From contig JAKZZE010000001.1 of NCBI GenBank assembly GCA_024220505.1, positions 2,418,001 to 2,482,000 on the forward strand: a stretch of DNA of 64,000 nucleotides, in the 5' to 3' direction. The DNA comes from Rhizopus arrhizus. Taxonomy: Eukaryota > Mucoromycota > Mucoromycetes > Mucorales > Rhizopodaceae. Numbering within the stretch: the stretch's first letter is position 1; each line of letters begins with the position of its first letter. A program made the translations under genes and the position numbers. The notes below the pieces were generated by a model. The model did no database searches. It saw nothing but the letters and a program-made list of their open reading frames with translations, and was not told the DNA's origin. This document shows, in pieces, positions 1 to 8,824 of this stretch.

Positions 1-550
1 AACCTCCTCCATGCTTGATCATATGCTGAACCTGAAAGTCTTTTAACTTGTCACCATTTGTCCAAGTCCATTGTAAACCATCTGAACCAATTCTATTCAC
101 TTTAGTTTCGTCGCTGAAAATGACCTTTTTCCAGTCCTCGATGGTCCATGATAGATGCGCACGTGCAAATTCATATCTTTCCTTCATACGGTGCTTAGTT
201 AAAGGAAGGACTTTAAGCTTATAAATTGCTGCATAACCTGATTCTTTTAAAAAACGTCTTATAGTCTCAGCACTAATATTTTCACCATCTTCTAACAACT
301 TTCTAGCAGCGTCTGAAGCATTTTTGTAATTGCCAGAGTTGAAATTTCGCAAGATTCGACGACCTAGTAATGTCGAGATTACGAATGGCCTGCCTCCATT
401 AGTTTTCAAATCTCCCAAATCATGGTTTTTTCGAATTTTTGAAATAGTTCCAGCACTGACACCAGCCTTCCTCGATATTTCTTCTCCAGAAACTCCCTCT
501 TTAAGAAGTTGAACGATCCTGTTCTGCATGTCATTGCTAATTGGTCGCAT
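1..550 (-). CDS. Tc1/mariner-type transposase, 3' part cut by window edge
   Basis: The minus strand is open from an ATG at 550 to the window edge (183 codons). The protein opens with a helix-turn-helix region of the Tc1 kind (LLKEGVSGEEISRKAGVS, then TISKIRKNH) and a GRP motif. It then shows the first catalytic aspartate in IFSDETK and a downstream GSDG/W pattern and KHGGG, as in Tc1-like DDE transposases. The second D and the E lie outside the window. Such enzymes cut and paste their own element at TA dinucleotides through terminal inverted repeats. No stop or frameshift is seen in the visible part. It is clearly a different family from the second Tc1-type gene at 51190/63470. Confidence 0.85.
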   Translation of the reverse strand, partial: MRPISNDMQNRIVQLLKEGVSGEEISRKAGVSAGTISKIRKNHDLGDLKTNGGRPFVISTLLGRRILRNFNSGNYKNASDAARKLLEDGENISAETIRRFLKESGYAAIYKLKVLPLTKHRMKERYEFARAHLSWTIEDWKKVIFSDETKVNRIGSDGLQWTWTNGDKLKDFQVQHMIKHGGG

Positions 551-699
551 GTCACTTAATTAGATTATGTTATAAAAAAAAGGCAAAAAAAGTATAGAAA
601 GTTGTACATAATAAAAAATTTTACACAAAAAATTAATAAGTCACACTTTTGTGACGTTTAGAATGATTTTTACGACATTAACTTGAGATTTTTTAAATT
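551..699. other. AT-rich spacer between transposase and MITE arm
   Basis: The spacer upstream of the transposase start contains a short hairpin, GTCACA-N4-TGTGAC, near 642-657. It may be part of the Tc1 element end, but no TIR pair can be confirmed because the other end is outside the window. Confidence 0.4.
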
Positions 700-719
700 C
701 CACAAAACCCTTCAAGTGT
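700..719 (+). repeat. Left arm of a TIR pair flanking element H (MITE-like)
   Basis: The 20 bases CCACAAAACCCTTCAAGTGT are the perfect reverse complement of 17750-17769. A second, imperfect pair lies inside (734-750 versus 17633-17649, 14 of 17 matching). Once element H and one TGCA copy are ignored, the two flanks form a roughly 200-bp palindromic sequence. That is what a Tc1/mariner-related MITE interrupted by a retrotransposon would look like. The right end reads GGGGCACTG followed by TA; the left end is less clear. Confidence 0.55.
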
Positions 720-759
720 GTGTCTGTTTTTAAAATGTCATTACTCCGCGCTCTATGCA

Positions 760-848
760 TGTTGAGATAAAATATGATCTGAATCTTAATCTGAATAAAA
801 TTGCCTTTTTCTTTTATAATCAACTGTCACATAGCGTTCCTCAGTACA
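760..848 (+). repeat. 5' LTR of element H
   Basis: This 89-bp TG...CA terminal repeat appears identical to 17535-17623. It is preceded by TGCA, matching the four bases after the 3' LTR. Confidence 0.88.
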
Positions 849-866
849 TGGTGAGGCTACCCTACA
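849..866 (+). other. Candidate primer binding site of element H
   Basis: TGGTGAGGCTACCCTAC starts directly after the 5' LTR with TGG, the complement of the tRNA 3' CCA end. This is the expected form of a tRNA primer binding site. The tRNA concerned cannot be named from the window. Confidence 0.55.
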
Positions 867-1119
867 AACATTTGTAACAATTAAGAGGTCAAATCATTTT
901 ACATCCGTTTCACAAGCAAAACGCTACCGCAGATCATCTGTATCACAAGTACAGCAACCAACTTATCTTTCGAATTTCATTCATCCATACTTCGAAGAAT
1001 TTGAAGGAATTTTATCTTTCGAAGAACTAGCTACTTTATTATCCAAACGAAGAAAGTCTACTAGTTCTTTATCCACAACATCTACTTACTATACAGCACC
1101 TCTCAACTTTGAAGAACCT

Positions 1120-1501
1120 ATGTCTGGCTCGTCAACTGCACCTTACACTCCAAGTTCAGATTTTGCAGAATATCTTTTACACGAACGAGCAAAATCAATT
1201 CCAATTGCTCACTATGAATTGAAGTCAAGCTTACGAATATGGCTTCGCAATTTCGAACAACAGGCCAAAATTCATGGTATTTTTAATATGAATTCGTGTG
1301 GTATTCACCTTACCCGGTACATGCCCACAATCATTCAACAGTGGATACCAACCTTGGCACCAAACATCGCAAGCAACTGGATAATGTTGACAGAAGCTCT
1401 TTTATCTCGCTTTGGTTTACCCGAGGAAGATGATAATAAACGACTTTTAAAAGAATTAAGAAATTGCAAACAACAATCTCGTGAATCTGTCAAGTTGCAT
1501 G
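1120..1501 (+). CDS. Element H gag, N-terminal part (continues at 7499)
   Basis: This segment encodes the start of Gag, the structural protein of the retrotransposon particle. The first in-frame ATG is at 1120, but the same frame is open upstream to 838, through the PBS region, without any ATG. That upstream part reads like protein (Ser/Gln-rich, then an acidic FEEFEGI stretch), so the true start may lie upstream with a non-ATG codon or a lost start. The region shows a retrotransposon-gag-like pattern (LRIWLRNFEQQAKIHGI, then LLSRFGLPEED). The frame is broken at 1502 by the LTR of element A. Joining base 1501 to 7499 restores it (reading KLHAAKWEHLL). The tail after 1502 in this frame is LTR sequence, not gag. 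Confidence 0.75.
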
Positions 1502-2078
1502 TGTTATGTTCTGGTAAAGTAATTAAGGTAGCGATAAAAACCAAAGAATACTTTTTGAGACTGAACTTTATTTAAGACAATCTTAATCTTAAAAAGAAAT
1601 CATTACAAAGTCTACTATTTATATTCTTCTATCAGTTGGCGGGTAAATGAGTTGTTATGAGCGTAGATCCAATAATTGACATGTTTGATTGAAGAATGAT
1701 CACTGAATCGATTATGAAAATTTTTAATTCGTTGTTTTATAGATCTTATTGTTCTTTAACTGATCTGGGAGAATTGTCCCGTCTTCATTGAGAGGAAAGA
1801 TATATTTATATGAAATGCCTCCAGTCAGATCATAGTTGACTAGGTACCTGATCCATTATTATTCATTTACAGAAATGATGAATAATAAAGGTCATGACTT
1901 ATTCATTGTTCATGTTTACTTTATAGGATGAATCTAATAGTGATAGTTTTATATAAAAAAGAAGAAGAATATATTTTATTTGATAAAGATTTAAATTATT
2001 ATCTTTTATCAGTTTTAATATACTTCTTTTAGTTGTGATTATTCAATGTCCGTTATGATCAGACGCTGTTCTACAACA
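1502..2078 (-). repeat. 3' LTR of element A
   Basis: 577 bp, starting TGTTATGTTCTGG and ending TTCTACAACA on the plus strand. It appears identical to 6917-7493. Confidence 0.92.
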
Positions 2079-2093
2079 TAATCCCCTCCCAGG
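2079..2093 (-). other. Polypurine tract of element A
   Basis: The minus strand reads CCTGGGAGGGGATTA directly before the 3' LTR. This is the usual place of the plus-strand primer. Confidence 0.65.
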
Positions 2094-2098
2094 TATAA

Positions 2099-5000
2099 CT
2101 AATACCGTCTAGATCTTTTAGAATTTATATTGCCATTTAATTTATTACTACTTGTTGTAGAAGAGTGGCTATTTTCATTAAGATCTGTTCTGGTCTTTCG
2201 TTTGCCTGTATGAGAAGTATTTATTAACTTCACATTGTTAGATCTTCCTTTATTATTTTGAAGGTCATATTTATATTTAATATCTTCAGGAACTATACCA
2301 ACTCTTTGCCAATATTCTGTAATGAATTTAGGATCGGTAAAGTTAGAGGCAGGCTCCCAGGTATCATCGCTCTTATCATAGCCTTTCCATCTGCACTTAT
2401 AAAGATATTTCCCTTTAAGCTTTTTATGTGCTAAAATGGCTTCTACCTGATAGAATTTATTTGTTGATATAACTTCATCTTGTGAGATGAGTTTTAACGC
2501 AGAAGGTGGGTAGTTTTTAGATAACAATTCACCCATTTCATCTTCTAGTACATACGATCCTCCTTGAGTAATTCTTTTTACTTTATAAGGTCCTTCATAG
2601 TTAGGATCTAACTTGTTGGTTTTAATATTTACTTTTACCATTACATAGCTATTTTCAGGGATCGTAATTAGTTTATGTGACGCATCAAACTTTTCCTTCT
2701 GATTGTTTGTTATTATTTTTGTACGTTCATATATGGCAGGGAACACAATCTCCGTCATTCTTTTTATATTGAGAAGGAGTTGTTTATTTATTTCTTCTTT
2801 AGTTGCCTTATTTTTTTCTTTGCTAAAATCTTCAAAGTCATTCATGTTACGACCGTACATTAAAGTGAAGGGTGGCGTCTTAGTACGTTCATTGTGTTTA
2901 CCATTCAAGTAGAGTTGTGTAGAAGGAACATATAAATCCCAGTCTGCTTTAGCACCCTCGATTTGTTTCTTTATTGCATTTACAGCTGTTTGTACCCAAC
3001 GTTCACTTACTCCATTAGCTCTGGGATGATAACTAGATATGAGTCTATGGTCATAACCAGCATTTTCAGCAAGTAATTGCATAAGCTCATTTACAAATTC
3101 ACCACCATTATCAGATTGGATTACACGTGGAAAACCATAATGCGAGAATACATCGATTAAAGCTTTTACAATCGTCATAGATTGCTTATCAGGCAAGGGT
3201 TTCAATACACAGTAACGTGTAGCAATGTCAACCATAATCAATAAGTAATTGTTGCCATTCAAGGAAGTTTTCATGGGACCAGCTAAGTCGATGCCCCAAC
3301 TATCTCCAGGTAATGTGGCTGTAATGGGTCTTAGAGGATTATAACCCTTTTTGATTATGTTAAATTGTTGACATGGAATACAACTCTTAACAAGTTCTAC
3401 GGCTTCATTTTTCAGATTAGACCAGTAGATACCTTTACGTTTTAAAGCATGGTAAATTGCATCAGAACCAAAGTGTCCTTTAATGTGCTCACGTAGAAGA
3501 AGTAGTTTACGTTCTTCTGGATCCGGAGGTGTCATGTATTCACCTTTGTCTTCACTGGGTAGTTTTACTGCTGCTCTATTCAAAAGATGAAGCTTATCCC
3601 CTCCCAGTTCATTGACAGGATCTTCAATTTCATATAGACGAGAAAGTGTGTCAGGGAGAATATTATCTACACCTGGTAAATGAACGACTTTAAAATCATA
3701 TTGGAGCAGTGTATCGAACCAATTTATGAGCATAGCGTTAGCAATCTTTTGCGTGTGAAGATAAGTGAGTGCCTTATGATCTGTATACAGGGTAAATTTG
3801 TTTCCCCATAAATACTTATGGAACCTCTTCAGTGCATATACAACTGCTAATAATTCTCGCTTAGTAGCTGAATAGTTACGTTCACTTTTAGATAAAGTTT
3901 TAGCTATCATAGAAATGTAGTGTACTTTCCCATTTATCTTTTGATACAGAATTACACCTATACCAACGTTAGAGGCATCGGTAGCGACATAGAAAGTTTG
4001 ATTCAAATCAGGGTATGAAAGAATTACATTTTCTAACAATACTTTCTTTAAGTTGTCAAAACATTGTTGGTGTTTATCATTCCATAATTTAATTAATGAT
4101 TTTTCGTTTCTTAAGGCATCCAGTGGAGCTAACAGTGTAGATGCTTTAGGAATATGAGGACGGAAATAATTTATGAGTCCACAGTATCTCATTATATCCT
4201 TTCCAGTTTTGGGGACAGGAAATTCTTGCACATTAGCAACTTTACGAAGGTCAAGAGAAACACCTTTAGGAGATATTCTGAAGCCAAGTAAATTAATTTT
4301 GCTTTGAAAAAATGTACATTTATCAGGATTTAACTTGAGATTTACTTTAGTAAGTTTATCAATTACTTGTTTTAAGTGTTGCTTATGCTCTTCAATGGAA
4401 GTAGATGCTACAACTATGTCATCAACAAAACATTTAGCAAAGGACATGTTTTCTAATGCGATGCTCATAGTTCTCTGCATTACACTGGATACATGCTTTA
4501 GACCAAAAGGAGTACCAACAGGTATATACTGTACAGAGTTCCAAGAGAAAGCTAATTTATGTGCATGCTCTTCATTCATTTTTAAAGAGTTAAAAGCAGA
4601 TTTAAGATCCAAAGTGGAATATACAGTTGCTCCTTTCAATTCCTCAAATAGCTCAGAAATTTTAGGCAAGGGCATTCTGTCAATTGACTTTAGAAGAGCA
4701 TTAACATGTCTGGGATCATGGCACACACGGTAACCAGTTACTTCACCCTTAGCATTGGTCTTCTTTACTACAGTCAAAGCTGAGTTCCACTCGGTATTAG
4801 CAGGAGCTCTCTTGATTACACCATTCTCCAGCCATTCATCTATCTGATCTTGTACTATCTTATGATATGCTAAAGGCACAGGATAGGGACGTCGATAAGA
4901 TGTGACACCTTCAGGAGTTTCAATCGAGACAACAGATTCCGGTATAGTACAAAAGGAACCTTTAGGTATTGCTTGATTTAATTGAATTAATGGTTTAATA

Positions 5001-6883
5001 TAGTTTAATGCTTGTTGATATTCATTAGATGAACCAGCGGGGCAGTTCTCTAATTCAGTCATCTCATCATCAACTTTATTCAAGAGTTCACTAAAGTCAT
5101 TGAATTTATGTTCAGGTACTTTGGAATTGTCTAAAGATACTTTACTATCATCCCATTTGTAAGGAAGACCAGTAAGACCAATACCAAGTTTACTCATAAA
5201 ATCAGTACCAATACTCATATCATGATTATTTGTTAAATTCATTACTTCAAAGGTATGATTAAAGGATTTTCCATTACACTTAATGTTTACTTCAGTTAAA
5301 CCAATTCTCTTAATAGTAGAGTTACAGTCAGCTAACTTTATGACATTATTATTTTTAGGAGGAATAATTAAAAAATTATTTTGGAAACAAAATTTTTTAT
5401 TTATAGAAGAAAAATTTGCTCCAGTATCCAAGATCGTGATGGCTTTTCTATTGTTTGCAAGTATAGGAAAAGTTATAGAATTATCATTAGTACTTTTAAA
5501 GTCTCGAGTAACTATTAATTCTTTTTCTTTTTTAGACTTACAGTCAAGTGCCATACGGTTGAGAGGGCTGTTTATTTCACAATCATCCTCTTCATCGGAT
5601 ACATTTTGGTTTACAGTTCTTACGGCCATTCGGTTTATCTGTGCATTATCTTTATTGTTGCTATTACTATTTTTAGCAACTAGATACTCATTGCACTTAT
5701 GACCTTGGAACCATTCTTTGCGGCAGTAAGTACATGGCTTGGTTTTAGATTTTCCCTTATTTGCCATGGGTGTCTTATACTTGTTGGTCAATACTTTACT
5801 AGTTCCAAAAGGAGCTTTACTAGTATTGCCAGCATGACGAGGTATACGTTCATCATCGTTCATAGGACGAGCACGTTTATGGGGAGTCTTGGCAGCAAAA
5901 GCAGAATCTTCACCAGAGGCAAGTACCAAGTCGATAATTTGGGTAATCGAACTAGGTAAGCGAGAACCAAAGTGAGAGGATATCGCTAATTGCGCGACAG
6001 ACTTGACAGATGCTTTTAAAGAAGCAAAGTAAGTGACAGCAAGGAGAGTGCTGTCCTCCATACCAGCTTCACGGCGCATCTTCTGGAAACGGTTCGAGTA
6101 TTCCCGGTTGCTTTCGTAAGTGCCTTGACACATGGAACCGACTTCGACCATAAGCAAAAACTTGCGGTAAGGGGTGTCAAAGTGATCCAAGATCATGGGG
6201 CGGACTTGCTTCCAAGAAAAACTTTTTTCCAGCAGCGCTTCCCTACACCAAGAGACTTGTTCGGGGTTCATACAAAGTGGCAGCAATCGTTCCCAATTGG
6301 AGTTCAAGGCTTGATCATGAGCACGTAAGACAGTTTCAAATGTATTACAAAAATCATAAGCACTGTCGTAGCACTCAGCCTTTTTCCTCCAAATAGCATC
6401 ACCTTTTAATTGCAACGTAGGCAGGTCATTTGGTACAACCAAACGAAGAGAATGATTACTTGGACCATCACTTGGGATCTTCACCTCTTCAAACATAGCA
6501 GTGAAGGACTTGAGAGCTTCCTTTGCCCTGTTCACCTTTTGTTCACACTCCTTGAACTTTTCATGGGCAGTAAGAGCAGCAGCAGGATCAGAATCATCTT
6601 CATTTAAGACCATATACTCCATGAAGTGCATCTTGGCTTGATTCTTCCAATTTTCAATGATACGCAGCTTGCGACTTACAATATCACCAGTGGAATCCAT
6701 TACCTTAGGAGTAGGAGCAGCAGTATCAGTGTCCATGGGAGTAGGTTCAGAAGCATACTTGCTAGCCATACTTCCTTGAGGTTCAGACATAGAAGAAGAA
6801 AGATCAGAGATCATAGAACTTTGACTTTCAGGGGTGCTTGTTACAATGGGATCAACCATGGGAGTTTCTTGAGGAGTAGACAT
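2099..6883 (-). CDS. Gag-Pol polyprotein of element A (chromovirus type)
   Basis: Single ORF of 1594 codons counted from the ATG at 6883. An upstream in-frame ATG at 6907 would add eight residues, but the MSTPQ start is conserved in copy A'. Order with approximate residues: Gag capsid-like region (about 150-340); zinc knuckle CTYCRKEWFQGHKC (about 383-397, spacing CX2CX7HXC); aspartic protease DTGA (about 483); RT with FVDD (about 818); RNase H with ATDAS and YTDHKAL; integrase with an HHCC zinc domain (about 1131-1170) and D, D, E in GIDLAGP, QSDNGGEF and SERW (about 1198-1294). A C-terminal chromodomain follows (about 1476-1524, KCRWKGY...TWEP). Chromodomains of this kind guide integration to marked chromatin. 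No frameshift or stop was found, so the copy looks competent. Confidence 0.93.
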   Translation of the reverse strand: MSTPQETPMVDPIVTSTPESQSSMISDLSSSMSEPQGSMASKYASEPTPMDTDTAAPTPKVMDSTGDIVSRKLRIIENWKNQAKMHFMEYMVLNEDDSDPAAALTAHEKFKECEQKVNRAKEALKSFTAMFEEVKIPSDGPSNHSLRLVVPNDLPTLQLKGDAIWRKKAECYDSAYDFCNTFETVLRAHDQALNSNWERLLPLCMNPEQVSWCREALLEKSFSWKQVRPMILDHFDTPYRKFLLMVEVGSMCQGTYESNREYSNRFQKMRREAGMEDSTLLAVTYFASLKASVKSVAQLAISSHFGSRLPSSITQIIDLVLASGEDSAFAAKTPHKRARPMNDDERIPRHAGNTSKAPFGTSKVLTNKYKTPMANKGKSKTKPCTYCRKEWFQGHKCNEYLVAKNSNSNNKDNAQINRMAVRTVNQNVSDEEDDCEINSPLNRMALDCKSKKEKELIVTRDFKSTNDNSITFPILANNRKAITILDTGANFSSINKKFCFQNNFLIIPPKNNNVIKLADCNSTIKRIGLTEVNIKCNGKSFNHTFEVMNLTNNHDMSIGTDFMSKLGIGLTGLPYKWDDSKVSLDNSKVPEHKFNDFSELLNKVDDEMTELENCPAGSSNEYQQALNYIKPLIQLNQAIPKGSFCTIPESVVSIETPEGVTSYRRPYPVPLAYHKIVQDQIDEWLENGVIKRAPANTEWNSALTVVKKTNAKGEVTGYRVCHDPRHVNALLKSIDRMPLPKISELFEELKGATVYSTLDLKSAFNSLKMNEEHAHKLAFSWNSVQYIPVGTPFGLKHVSSVMQRTMSIALENMSFAKCFVDDIVVASTSIEEHKQHLKQVIDKLTKVNLKLNPDKCTFFQSKINLLGFRISPKGVSLDLRKVANVQEFPVPKTGKDIMRYCGLINYFRPHIPKASTLLAPLDALRNEKSLIKLWNDKHQQCFDNLKKVLLENVILSYPDLNQTFYVATDASNVGIGVILYQKINGKVHYISMIAKTLSKSERNYSATKRELLAVVYALKRFHKYLWGNKFTLYTDHKALTYLHTQKIANAMLINWFDTLLQYDFKVVHLPGVDNILPDTLSRLYEIEDPVNELGGDKLHLLNRAAVKLPSEDKGEYMTPPDPEERKLLLLREHIKGHFGSDAIYHALKRKGIYWSNLKNEAVELVKSCIPCQQFNIIKKGYNPLRPITATLPGDSWGIDLAGPMKTSLNGNNYLLIMVDIATRYCVLKPLPDKQSMTIVKALIDVFSHYGFPRVIQSDNGGEFVNELMQLLAENAGYDHRLISSYHPRANGVSERWVQTAVNAIKKQIEGAKADWDLYVPSTQLYLNGKHNERTKTPPFTLMYGRNMNDFEDFSKEKNKATKEEINKQLLLNIKRMTEIVFPAIYERTKIITNNQKEKFDASHKLITIPENSYVMVKVNIKTNKLDPNYEGPYKVKRITQGGSYVLEDEMGELLSKNYPPSALKLISQDEVISTNKFYQVEAILAHKKLKGKYLYKCRWKGYDKSDDTWEPASNFTDPKFITEYWQRVGIVPEDIKYKYDLQNNKGRSNNVKLINTSHTGKRKTRTDLNENSHSSTTSSNKLNGNINSKRSRRY

Positions 6884-6916
6884 ATTGCGATAAAGTTTTG
6901 AATTCAAAAAGTAAAA
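6884..6916 (-). other. 5' leader / primer-site region of element A
   Basis: Reading inward from the LTR, the minus strand gives TTTTACTTTTTGAATTC. There is no TGG start as expected for a tRNA CCA primer. The T-rich run plus GAATTC recurs beside the 5' LTRs of A', B, C and D. Confidence 0.45.
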
Positions 6917-7493
6917 TGTTATGTTCTGGTAAAGTAATTAAGGTAGCGATAAAAACCAAAGAATACTTTTTGAGACTGAACTTTATTTAAGACAATCTTA
7001 ATCTTAAAAAGAAATCATTACAAAGTCTACTATTTATATTCTTCTATCAGTTGGCGGGTAAATGAGTTGTTATGAGCGTAGATCCAATAATTGACATGTT
7101 TGATTGAAGAATGATCACTGAATCGATTATGAAAATTTTTAATTCGTTGTTTTATAGATCTTATTGTTCTTTAACTGATCTGGGAGAATTGTCCCGTCTT
7201 CATTGAGAGGAAAGATATATTTATATGAAATGCCTCCAGTCAGATCATAGTTGACTAGGTACCTGATCCATTATTATTCATTTACAGAAATGATGAATAA
7301 TAAAGGTCATGACTTATTCATTGTTCATGTTTACTTTATAGGATGAATCTAATAGTGATAGTTTTATATAAAAAAGAAGAAGAATATATTTTATTTGATA
7401 AAGATTTAAATTATTATCTTTTATCAGTTTTAATATACTTCTTTTAGTTGTGATTATTCAATGTCCGTTATGATCAGACGCTGTTCTACAACA
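6917..7493 (-). repeat. 5' LTR of element A
   Basis: 577 bp, TGTTATG...ACAACA. It is followed by GCATG, the target duplication matching 1497-1501. Confidence 0.92.
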
Positions 7494-7498
7494 GCATG

Positions 7499-8388
7499 CA
7501 GCGAAGTGGGAACATTTATTAAGCTTGATCACAGAGAAGTATACAGAAAAGACAAAAATTTCATACTTCATCAAATCATTAGAACAGAGAGACACTCGTT
7601 TAACTCTCACAGCTTTGGTTACTGCTCTCAACTTAGACACTGTTGGAAAGGTTATCAACCAAGCCATTAGTTTGGAATATGAAGCAAAGCTTTTGGATGC
7701 ACCCGAAGTGGTCCACGAAGAACAAGCAACTCCAATGGACATCGATAATATGCAACGCAAGCCTTTCAAAAAACCATTCAGAAATAACAACGGAGCAAAT
7801 AGGAACCAACCGCGAACCCAGATGCGTGCATACGATAAATACGGCAATCCTATTTGTGATTTCTGCAACAAAAAACATCGGACAATAGACTGCAGACAAT
7901 CTAATTCTGATGACTCAAGATATAAGAACCAATCAAGCAACAGAGGTTTTACTAAAAAATTTTCTTTTAGTAAAAACCATCCACACAACGTCAATAATCT
8001 GGAAGTAAACTCAACTGACGAGGAAGAAGACTACCAACAAAAACCTAAAGTTACACCTATTTCAGTAAACATTGCTCATTTGGCCAATGTAAAGCGTACT
8101 ACGTTACCTCGTTCTCACTTGTTACTCAACGACAAACGTTTCATTGCATTATGGGATACGGGAGCAGAAATATCTGGCATTAGTAAAGATACAGCCGATA
8201 AAATCGGAGCAACTATCAAACCCGAAGAAGCTGTACAATACAGAGATGTCAATGGCAATATCAAAAATACTTGTGGTGTTGCATATCTCTCGGTCGGTGG
8301 TATTACGCTACAGGCTCACGTTATTGATGGATTAACATATTCGATCATTATTGGTTGGGATGCTATAACGGCTCTAGACGGTCTCATT
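7499..8388 (+). CDS. Element H gag C-terminus, zinc knuckle and protease (middle part)
   Basis: This continues the gag frame of 1120-1501; base 1501 plus 7499-7500 form one codon. It carries a basic region, the zinc knuckle CDFCNKKHRTIDC (near 7855-7893, spacing CX2CX3HX4C) and a retropepsin-type protease with ALWDTGAEISGIS (near 8150) and the second conserved segment IIIGWDAI near 8345-8365. The last intact codon ends at 8388, where the LTR of element B starts. The frame resumes at 14651 with no base gained or lost once one TCATT copy is removed. Confidence 0.82.
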
Positions 8389-8723
8389 TGAGATATTTGC
8401 AGATAATAAAGTGAGAAAAAAGAAAGGAAATAGTACTTGAAAACTAGTGAATGAGTCTCTATGTAACCTCTTTATTAGATTTCAAGACGAGAGTGAGAAC
8501 CCATTTAATCAAACTACGCCTTTATATAGGAAATGAAATTATTCAGGGACCGAAGTGAGTTCAAGGTCAATTTTAGTATTGAGCTTGAACAATATAAACA
8601 TTGTATATGAGCTTTTAAGGAATATGTAATGAGTAATATTATGTATTCAGTACTTGTTATTTCTTATATAAGATCTGAGTAATCTCATACGAATAATAAG
8701 TATTTAATGAGGTAAATACGACA
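8389..8723 (-). repeat. 3' LTR of element B
   Basis: 335 bp, TGAGATATTTGC...AAATACGACA on the plus strand. Same length and, by eye, same sequence as 14311-14645. Confidence 0.92.
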
Positions 8724-8824
8724 TAGCCCCCGACCAGTATGAGATTACTTTGAAGAAAATCTTGTGACTATTTTTAATATATATGTTTTTTTTTTTTTTT
8801 TTTTTTTTTTTTTTGAAAAGTAAT
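8724..8824 (-). other. 3' untranslated end of element B with PPT and 29-bp T run
   Basis: Next to the LTR the minus strand reads GGTCGGGGGCTA, a likely polypurine tract. A homopolymer of 29 T on the plus strand (8786-8814) lies just past the gag-pol stop. It may be a slippage-expanded run. Confidence 0.6.

Larger units (their letters stand above)
1502..7493 (-). mobile_element. Element A: chromodomain Ty3/Gypsy retrotransposon inside gag of H
   Basis: Complete element with 577-bp LTRs (1502-2078, 6917-7493) that look identical, a 5-bp target duplication GCATG (1497-1501, 7494-7498), a G-rich polypurine tract next to the 3' LTR and one uninterrupted gag-pol ORF. It lies antisense to H. A' at 51510-63464 is a second copy of the same family with a slightly different LTR (579 bp). 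Confidence 0.93.

Noticed and set aside
8786..8814. Poly(A)/poly(T) run taken as a retroposed poly(A) tail
   Set aside because: It lies within the 3' UTR of element B, between the stop and the polypurine tract, so it belongs to the LTR element.
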